The notes beneath the pieces were generated by a model. It was not told where the DNA came from and ran no database searches. It saw only the letters and a program-made list of their open reading frames with translations. Positions 5,469-10,312 of a stretch of 10,312 nucleotides of DNA are shown here, one piece after another. The translations under genes were made by a program, and so were the position numbers. Origin of the DNA: Thermomicrobiales bacterium (GTDB lineage: Bacteria > Chloroflexota > Chloroflexia > Thermomicrobiales > UBA6265). The stretch covers positions 1-10,312 of the forward strand of contig JADLCW010000185.1 in the NCBI GenBank assembly GCA_020847015.1, in the 5' to 3' direction. The first letter of the stretch is position 1. Every line of letters begins with the position of its first letter.

Positions 5469-6208
5469 ACGTGTTCGATCGATTTGAATCCGCCCTCGAA
5501 CGACTTGTCGAAGGGGGGGCCGGCAAGTTGTTCCACGCCTCGGTGCAGCCGGCCGAGATCGGTCGCCGGCTGGAGCGCACGATGGCGGTCAACCTGTTGA
5601 TCTCCGTGGACGCCACGCTAGCCCCGAATGATTTCCTGGTCGCGCTCAATCCGACCGATCACCAGCGCTTCGCCGACTTTCTGCCAGCGCTGCGCCGCCA
5701 TCTGGAGGAGTGGTTGACCGAGCGCGCCGCCGTCCACGGGTGGACCTTGGTGGATCGCGTACGGGTCGGCATCGTGCCGGACGTTGCCGTGCCGCGACGC
5801 GACATTCGTGTCAAAGCGGCCGTCGCCGATCTGCCGCCCGAATCGGGTCAGTCGTTCGGAGCCCTCGCCGGCCCACAACGTGGGGGTCCGGGTGCGACGC
5901 CGCGCGGGATCGGTCTGCGGGTGACGAGTGGACCGCAGCAGGGGCAGGTGGTGCTGATCCCGCGGCAGCCGGCCGCCATCGGGCGCGCACCCGAGAATGA
6001 TGTCGTCGTGCTCGGTGAGGACGTTTCCCGCCGCCACGCCCGCATCGAGTGGGATCCAGACGGCGCGCGGCTCGTTGATTTGGGCAGCACCAACGGCGTC
6101 TTCGTCAATGGACGCCGAGTCGCTGCAGCCATCATCCGCCCCGGCGACGAGGTGCGCTTTGGGTCGGTTGCCGCGCGCGTTTTTGCGCCCAGCCGCAACC
6201 TGCGCTGA
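5465..6208 (+). CDS. DUF3662 and FHA domain protein (FhaA-like)
   Basis: This is a cytoplasmic phosphothreonine-reader protein of 247 residues. Residues 1-120 match the DUF3662 (FhaA N-terminal) pattern: it opens with MNVFDRFESALERLVEG, then has Q28-PAEIGRRLERTM and P54-NDFLVALNP. A Gly/Pro-rich linker (125-147) leads to a C-terminal FHA domain (149-240) with all hallmarks: I172-GR, S188-RRHA and G207-STNGVFVNG, so R174, S188, H191 and N210 for phosphothreonine binding are present. In mycobacteria FhaA binds phosphorylated cell-envelope partners such as the MviN pseudokinase domain under PknB control. Here it follows a membrane protein with an ATGA overlap and precedes a second FHA gene by 5 bases. 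No Ser/Thr kinase, phosphatase, RodA or PBP gene is in view, unlike the actinobacterial cluster. A role in coordinating envelope synthesis is inferred from family and context. Confidence 0.9.
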   Translation: MNVFDRFESALERLVEGGAGKLFHASVQPAEIGRRLERTMAVNLLISVDATLAPNDFLVALNPTDHQRFADFLPALRRHLEEWLTERAAVHGWTLVDRVRVGIVPDVAVPRRDIRVKAAVADLPPESGQSFGALAGPQRGGPGATPRGIGLRVTSGPQQGQVVLIPRQPAAIGRAPENDVVVLGEDVSRRHARIEWDPDGARLVDLGSTNGVFVNGRRVAAAIIRPGDEVRFGSVAARVFAPSRNLR

Positions 6209-6213
6209 TTCGC

Positions 6214-6696
6214 ATGATCCTCGGAACCACGGGCGACCAGCTCGCCTATCTCGCCCTGCGAGCACTCGCTATCGTGTGTCTCTACGCATTCATCGTCTGG
6301 GTCGTGCGGGTCGCGCTGCGAGACCTGGCGGCGCTGAGCGAGCAGACGCCGGCGCGACCGGCCGAGCAGCCGACACGGCTGGTCGTCATCGACGGTGGGG
6401 AATCCAGTCTGGTGATCGGCCACGACTGGGCGCTCGTCAACCCAACCACCATCGGCCGGCGAGCGGGAAACACGATCCCGATCGATGACCCATTTCTCTC
6501 CGGGGAACATGCGCGGATCACGGCCGAGGGCGGACAATGGTGGGTGCGCGATCTGGGTTCCACCAACGGCACTCTGCTCAACGGAGTCCCGGTCGCCGCC
6601 GCGACCGCCATCGAACCGGGCGACATCGTACAATTCGGCCGGATTCGGATGCAGGCGCTGTCTGATCCATCCGGCGCGGGGAATCCGCCTCACTGA
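6214..6696 (+). CDS. Membrane-anchored FHA domain protein (FhaB-like)
   Basis: This 160-residue protein has one N-terminal membrane segment (about 12-34, LAYLALRALAIVCLYAFIVW), a charged linker (36-54) and a C-terminal FHA domain (55-150). The FHA motifs are complete: I80-GRRAGN, S96-GEHARI and L114-GSTNGTLLNG, giving R82, S96, H99 and N118 for phosphothreonine recognition. The order TM-linker-FHA and the size match FhaB/FipA, a substrate of the PknA/PknB kinases in actinobacteria that acts at the division site; the equivalent role here is inference. The linker contains threonines (T45, T54) but I cannot say whether a kinase uses them. It starts 5 bases after the upstream FHA stop and ends 8 bases before the next ATG, so it sits firmly in the operon. 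The start has no strong Shine-Dalgarno sequence, suggesting translational coupling. Confidence 0.9.
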   Translation: MILGTTGDQLAYLALRALAIVCLYAFIVWVVRVALRDLAALSEQTPARPAEQPTRLVVIDGGESSLVIGHDWALVNPTTIGRRAGNTIPIDDPFLSGEHARITAEGGQWWVRDLGSTNGTLLNGVPVAAATAIEPGDIVQFGRIRMQALSDPSGAGNPPH

Positions 6697-6699
6697 TCT

Positions 6700-6704
6700 G
6701 GAGG
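6700..6704 (+). promoter_or_regulatory. GGAGG ribosome-binding site that questions the next start
   Basis: GGAGG abuts the ATG at 6705 with no spacer, which is too close for efficient initiation there. The in-frame TTG at 6714 has a spacing of 9 bases, which is near ideal. The real N-terminus of the VanW-type protein may therefore be three residues shorter. Confidence 0.5.
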
Positions 6705-8687
6705 ATGGCTTCATTGCGACGCTTCGCGATCGTTCCCGGAGCCGCCCGGGTGAGCTTGCCCCGGTTTCCTTCCGGGGCGCCAGCTATCAATCCCGTGGTT
6801 CCCGCATTGGCGCTCGCCGTCGTCACCGGCCGGATAGGCAGGCGGCTTCTCGCCACAGTCGCGCTGCTGCTCCTGGTTCTCACGGCCGCTCTGGCGCTGC
6901 TGCGAACGTCACATGTCGATCGCGTCTATCCGGCCATTCTCGTGGCCGACGTGTCGGTCGGCGGCATGACCCGCGCCGAGGCGGCCTCCGCATTGCGCGC
7001 ACGCGCCACCGCAGCCGAGGCGGCTCCGATCCGCTTTACCCTCGGCGATCGCGACTGGCAAACCACCATGAGCGCCGTCGGCGTGACGGTCAGCGCCGAT
7101 GCTGCGCTCGATCGCGCCTACCGGGTCGGGCGCGAACCATCGGCGCTCGACCGACTGCGCACCAGCATCGGGTTGGTTCGCCACGATGCGCGCATTCCGT
7201 TGCCGGTGCAACTCGATCACGCTCGGCTCGGTCAATGGTTTGACGGCATCGACCGCGATCTCGGTCTGCCTCCGCACGATGCCAGCCTCGCCATCAACGG
7301 CGCCCATGTCGAGATCGTGCCCGAGCAAAGCGGCACGGTCGTGGATCGCGTCGCCGCGGCGGCGGCACTCGAAACCAGCCTTGCGACGTTGCAACCTCTG
7401 GAAACCGTACTTCCCACCACCGACCGCGCCGCCGCCGTGACTGCCGCCGATCTTAAACCCGCGCGCGACCAGGTGGCGTTGGCGTTGGCGATGCCGGTGC
7501 AGGTCTCGCACGGCGCCGGTATCTGGACACTGCCGCCGGCCGACCTCGGCGCGTTCGTCACCCAGTCGATCGACCCGGCGGAATCGGGCGCGGCAGCCTT
7601 CTCGCTCGGCATGGACCAGACAAAACTAGCCTTCTGGCTGGAGCGCCACCTCGCGCCGCAGATCGAAACGCAACCGCGAGATGCCGAAGTAGGCTGGAAT
7701 GGTGAGCGCCTCGTATCGGTCGTGCCCAGCATCGACGGCGTCACCCTGAAGCCGGACGAGCTGGCGCAGTCGGTCGAGCGCAGCTTTTTCGGAGCGCACG
7801 GCGTCGTGGCCGCTCCGGTGACGATCTCCAAACCGACTATCTCTAGCGACAACCTCGGCGCGCTTGGCATCACGACGCTGCTGGGAACCGGCACGTCCAA
7901 TTACTCCGGGTCCAGCGATGGGCGAGCCACCAACGTGCAGGTCGGAGCGGCGCTGTTGAACGGCACGCTGGTGCCCCCGCACGGAGAGTTCTCCTTCAAC
8001 CACGCCATCGGCGTCATCGACGCGGATGCTGGTTTCGTCGAGGCGCAGGTTATCGACGGCGAGAGCATCGGGCAAGATATCGGCGGCGGCATCTGCCAGG
8101 TTTCCACCACCGCATTCCGCGCCGCCTACTTCGCCGGCATGCCGATGACTGAATGGTGGCCGCACCGTTTCCGCATCGCCTTCTACGAACTCGACGGCTG
8201 GGCCCCGGGGTTGGACGCTTCTATTTTGCAGCCGACCACCGACCCTTCCACCTGGAGCGATTTCAAGTTCGAGAATCCTTCGGATAATTGGCTGCTGGTC
8301 GAGTCGTGGACCGACGGCGTCAACGTCGTCGTCAACATCTACGGCGCCGATCTCGGCTATGTCGTGGATGACGAGGGGCCGAAGTTCGGCGAGAAGTTTC
8401 AAATGCTGGCCGACCGCGAGGTCGTCGATCCCGAGATGGAACCGGGCACCATCAACCAGACCCAAGGCGCCGGCATCGGTGAAGAAGTCAGCCACTACCG
8501 GGTGGTGACCGACCGCGATGGCGATCTGCTGTGGGAAGGGAATTTCTACACGAAGTTCTATCCGCACGGGAACATATGGACGGTTAGTCCCGATATGGCT
8601 GGCAAGTCGCCCGCCGACCCCAATCGCCCGCTACCGCCGCTGCCGAAGCCGAATGTCGCCCCGGGCGACCCGGAGTCGATGGGTTGA
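6705..8687 (+). CDS. YoaR/VanW-like membrane-anchored envelope protein
   Basis: This is a 660-residue cell-surface protein, 657 if the TTG at 6714 is used. After a basic N-terminus, one membrane segment (about 47-66) acts as signal anchor. Then V76-YPAILVADVSVGGMT opens the first PG_binding_4-type domain (YoaR family, about 76-245), and a second such domain spans roughly 250-385. Residues 394-545 are the VanW domain, with G394-TGTSNYSGSS, P424-PHGEFSFN and G459-GGICQVSTTAFRAA. The tail (546-660) ends in a Pro-rich stretch and has no LPxTG sorting motif. VanW was named from vancomycin-resistance clusters, but this architecture is widespread in Gram-positive-type and Chloroflexota genomes and does not imply resistance; its biochemical activity is not established. 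It may bind or modify cell-wall glycan outside the membrane. It lies 8 bases after the FHA gene, and its TGA overlaps the TTG start of the glycosyltransferase. Confidence 0.9.
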   Translation: MASLRRFAIVPGAARVSLPRFPSGAPAINPVVPALALAVVTGRIGRRLLATVALLLLVLTAALALLRTSHVDRVYPAILVADVSVGGMTRAEAASALRARATAAEAAPIRFTLGDRDWQTTMSAVGVTVSADAALDRAYRVGREPSALDRLRTSIGLVRHDARIPLPVQLDHARLGQWFDGIDRDLGLPPHDASLAINGAHVEIVPEQSGTVVDRVAAAAALETSLATLQPLETVLPTTDRAAAVTAADLKPARDQVALALAMPVQVSHGAGIWTLPPADLGAFVTQSIDPAESGAAAFSLGMDQTKLAFWLERHLAPQIETQPRDAEVGWNGERLVSVVPSIDGVTLKPDELAQSVERSFFGAHGVVAAPVTISKPTISSDNLGALGITTLLGTGTSNYSGSSDGRATNVQVGAALLNGTLVPPHGEFSFNHAIGVIDADAGFVEAQVIDGESIGQDIGGGICQVSTTAFRAAYFAGMPMTEWWPHRFRIAFYELDGWAPGLDASILQPTTDPSTWSDFKFENPSDNWLLVESWTDGVNVVVNIYGADLGYVVDDEGPKFGEKFQMLADREVVDPEMEPGTINQTQGAGIGEEVSHYRVVTDRDGDLLWEGNFYTKFYPHGNIWTVSPDMAGKSPADPNRPLPPLPKPNVAPGDPESMG

Positions 8688-9544
8688 GTGACCGCTCGCC
8701 GGCCATCAGCATGCCGCTCCCCGGATCGCTGTCGCTCGTACTGCCGGCGCATAACGAAGCAGCCAACATCCGTCCGGTGGTGGAGCGCGCGCTCGAAACG
8801 CTGCCCGGCTTCACCTCTGAGTTCGAAATCATCGTCGTGGATGACGGCAGTCGTGACGCCACCGGCGAGATCGTCGCCGCCATGGCTGCCGCGGACCCGC
8901 GCGTGCGGCTGGCGCGCCATCCGCGCAATCTCGGCTACGGCGCGGCGTTGACGTCCGGGTTTACGGTTTCCACCGGCGACTACGTGATGTTCATGGACAG
9001 CGATCGCCAGTTCGACATCGGTGATCTGCGGCTGCTGTCGCCCTTTGTCGGCGACTACGACATCGTCGCCGGGTTTCGCCTGGAACGCAGCGATCCGCTC
9101 CATCGTCGCGTATTTGCCGAGGTCTTCAACGTCATCGTGCGGGCGCTCTTCGGGGTGCATCTGCGCGATATCGATTGCGCGTTCAAGGTGTTCCGGGGCG
9201 ACCTGATTCGCTCGCTGGAATTGAGCGTGCCGGGCGCCCTGATCAACACCGAGATCCAGGCGAAAGCGCGGCGGCAGCACGCTCGCCTCATCCAGGTCGG
9301 CGTGCACCACTACCCGCGTGTCGCCGGCCAGGCCACCGGCGGTAGTCTACGGGTCATCGCGCGCGCGATGCGGGAAACGCTGGAACTCTGGTGGCGCATG
9401 CGCGACTATCGCCCGCCGGTTCAGGACGCCGAGCCGCGCGACTCGCTGCGGCCGGGCGAAATCGCCGCGTTTGGGTTGCTGGCCGCGGGTGCGGCAACTG
9501 CGATCGCGGTCCTTGCCGCCGTCATTCGGCGGCGCCGCCGTTGA
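8684..9544 (+). CDS. Family 2 glycosyltransferase (polyprenyl-phosphate sugar synthase type)
   Basis: The enzyme probably transfers a sugar from a nucleotide donor to a polyprenyl phosphate at the inner face of the membrane, as dolichyl-phosphate mannose or glucose synthases do. Over 286 residues the GT-A fold shows L20-PAHNEAANI, I50-VVDDGSRDAT, R81-NLGYGAALTSGF, the D-x-D metal site D105-SD107 followed by RQFD, and D162-IDCAFKVFR. After the catalytic domain there is a single C-terminal membrane segment (about 259-281) ending in five arginines, rather than a GtrA-like multispan domain. The TTG at 8684 overlaps the VanW-gene TGA (8685-8687) and has GGAG 8 bases upstream. The ATG at 8711 would remove nine residues but lacks a clear ribosome-binding site. 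As last gene of the operon it could supply lipid-linked sugar for envelope glycans handled by its neighbours. Donor and acceptor cannot be read from the sequence. Confidence 0.9.
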   Translation: MSDRSPAISMPLPGSLSLVLPAHNEAANIRPVVERALETLPGFTSEFEIIVVDDGSRDATGEIVAAMAAADPRVRLARHPRNLGYGAALTSGFTVSTGDYVMFMDSDRQFDIGDLRLLSPFVGDYDIVAGFRLERSDPLHRRVFAEVFNVIVRALFGVHLRDIDCAFKVFRGDLIRSLELSVPGALINTEIQAKARRQHARLIQVGVHHYPRVAGQATGGSLRVIARAMRETLELWWRMRDYRPPVQDAEPRDSLRPGEIAAFGLLAAGAATAIAVLAAVIRRRRR

Positions 9545-9569
9545 GCGAAGCCGGTCGCAGGAGCGCGGC

Positions 9570-10312
9570 TCAGGCTGCCGCGCGGTCGCGCTGCCGCTGG
9601 CGCAGAACGCTGGCGACCCCTGGCAGATCCGCCGCCGGAACGACCGGTCGCTGCAGCGCCGCCGTCACGTCTTCCAGCGACATGTCGTCGAGCATGACGC
9701 CGGTGCGCTGGGAAATCATACGATCGGAAATGAACAGCGGCTCCTCGTCAGTGCGCCCACGAAACGCCTCCAGCAGATCGTGCCCAGAGAGCAACCCGGA
9801 CACGTTGATCTCGCTGCCCAGGTGCACGTTTTCCACGGCGACCACTTCGAGAACCGCGCCGGTATGGGCATTGAACCGGTCAACTGCTTCGCGCATCGTC
9901 GGTCCGATCAGCGTGGCGCAGGCGATCGTGCCGCGGGCGCCGGTGAAACTGCCGCGCCGGGTGCGCCGCATATAGTCGTCGAGGCGATCGAGGAAATGGC
10001 GGGTAATGCCGATGCCATCCTCGATCTGCGGGAAGCCTCCGTAGTGCGCGCTCTCCGGCGTCGGCAGCCCGGTCATCAGATAAAATTCATCGCCGAGGTA
10101 GAAAAACGGCGTGCCACGCTCGGGCAGGAATCGCTCTTGCCAGACCTCCGCCTGGCGCACGACCGCCAGCGCCTCCTCCGGCAGGTATCGGCGCACCTGA
10201 ATCTGTTTGCCAGGCAGCGTCCGCATACAGGTGCGCGACAAGCGCATCTGCTTGCTTTGCAATGCTTGTCCGTGATGCGACAAGCCAACCGGCACCCCGG
10301 CGATCGACCCCA
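9570..10312 (-). CDS. DUF512 radical-SAM-related protein, C-terminal part (partial)
   Basis: The gene enters from the right edge and ends at TGA 9572-9570; 246 codons are visible. The first residues, GSIAGVPVGLS, match the end of the radical-SAM-like barrel in this family (usually V-V-P-V-G-L-T). Then come the P-E-E-A-x-x-V helix, F-x-Y-L-G-D-E-F-Y-L-M-T-G, FPQIEDGIG, and the DUF512 core with TGARGTIA, VENVHLGSEINVSGLLSGHDL and F-I-S-D-R-M. DUF512 proteins (TIGR03279 relatives) normally have an N-terminal PDZ-like domain and an Fe-S radical SAM region. Both lie outside the window, as does the start codon; the GTG at 10295 is internal. The function of the family is not known. Between PVGLSHHG and the P-E-E-A helix there seems to be an extra segment of about 18 residues, rich in Gln, Lys and Met, that contains inverted repeats. 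It is convergent with the glycosyltransferase, 25 bases away, with no obvious terminator. Confidence 0.85.
   Translation of the reverse strand, partial: GSIAGVPVGLSHHGQALQSKQMRLSRTCMRTLPGKQIQVRRYLPEEALAVVRQAEVWQERFLPERGTPFFYLGDEFYLMTGLPTPESAHYGGFPQIEDGIGITRHFLDRLDDYMRRTRRGSFTGARGTIACATLIGPTMREAVDRFNAHTGAVLEVVAVENVHLGSEINVSGLLSGHDLLEAFRGRTDEEPLFISDRMISQRTGVMLDDMSLEDVTAALQRPVVPAADLPGVASVLRQRQRDRAAA
10237..10285. repeat. Cluster of inverted GCTTGTC/GACAAGC repeats inside the DUF512 gene
   Basis: Three copies of the same 7-mer lie within 49 bases: GACAAGC at 10237-10243, GCTTGTC at 10264-10270 and GACAAGC at 10279-10285. The last two form a perfect 7-bp stem with an 8-base loop (10271-10278), and the first two can pair across a 20-base loop. 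The region uses less GC-rich codons than its surroundings and coincides with residues that appear inserted in the protein. It may be a remnant of a small palindromic element or a local duplication. Confidence 0.5.

Noticed and set aside
7626..8567. 313-codon minus-strand frame opposite the VanW domain
   Set aside because: It mirrors a conserved VanW coding sequence, has no ribosome-binding context and shows no recognisable motif.
6705..8687. Reading the VanW domain as a vancomycin-resistance determinant
   Set aside because: No vanA/B/H/X/R/S-type genes are nearby, and the YoaR/VanW architecture is common in non-resistant bacteria. The name is historical.
9525..9569. Possible terminator at the convergent end of the glycosyltransferase and DUF512 genes
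   Set aside because: A GGCGGCGCCGCC palindrome occurs in the final codons of the glycosyltransferase but leaves no loop and has no T-run, and the 25-base gap holds no convincing stem.
1..10312. Search for tRNA/rRNA genes, CRISPR arrays, insertion sequences, toxin-antitoxin or phage-defence genes
   Set aside because: Nearly all of the window is accounted for by conserved housekeeping or envelope genes. I saw no clover-leaf genes, regularly spaced repeats, transposase motifs or defence domains.

Overview
This is a GC-rich (visually about 65%), gene-dense bacterial window with ordinary chromosomal content and no RNA gene, insertion sequence, CRISPR array or phage gene that I can see. A DUF3662-FHA protein followed by a membrane-anchored FHA protein, a YoaR/VanW-type envelope protein, a DUF512 protein and a greA-lysS pair together suggest a high-GC Chloroflexota (Thermomicrobia-like) genome. 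An actinobacterium-like relative is the main alternative. This assignment is inferred from gene content; no marker gene in the window settles it.

Left block, minus strand (1-870): greA followed after 19 bases by the 5' end of lysS, which runs off the left edge. greA has a good -10 box (TATACT) and a roughly 170-base leader with three strong hairpins. Next (995-2551, plus strand) is a FGGY sugar kinase with its own promoter and an operator-like inverted repeat. It converges on a minus-strand pair, rpe (ribulose-phosphate 3-epimerase) followed by a class I mannose-6-phosphate-isomerase-like gene. A 9-bp stem between the convergent stop codons looks like a shared terminator. The kinase, epimerase and isomerase form a small sugar-phosphate neighbourhood, although the kinase is transcribed separately.

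Right block, plus strand (4503-9544): a tightly coupled five-gene operon. It holds a polytopic membrane protein of unknown function built from two repeated halves, a DUF3662-FHA protein, a TM-FHA protein, a large membrane-anchored YoaR/VanW-like protein and a family 2 glycosyltransferase of the dolichyl/polyprenyl-phosphate type. All junctions are overlaps or gaps of 8 bases or less. The two FHA readers of phosphothreonine imply that a Ser/Thr kinase elsewhere signals to this envelope module; no kinase or phosphatase is visible here. The operon appears to be expressed as a leaderless mRNA from a promoter divergent from that of rpe.

Right edge, minus strand (9570-10312): the 3' part of a DUF512 radical-SAM-related gene, convergent with the operon. 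It carries a short in-frame stretch rich in inverted repeats that seems to be an insertion relative to the family.

The points most worth a second look are the internal duplication in the unknown membrane protein, the kinase-less FHA-FHA-VanW-GT2 operon, replaced active-site residues in the isomerase-like protein, the structured greA leader, the shared promoter motif with a leaderless start, and the palindromic insert in the DUF512 gene.
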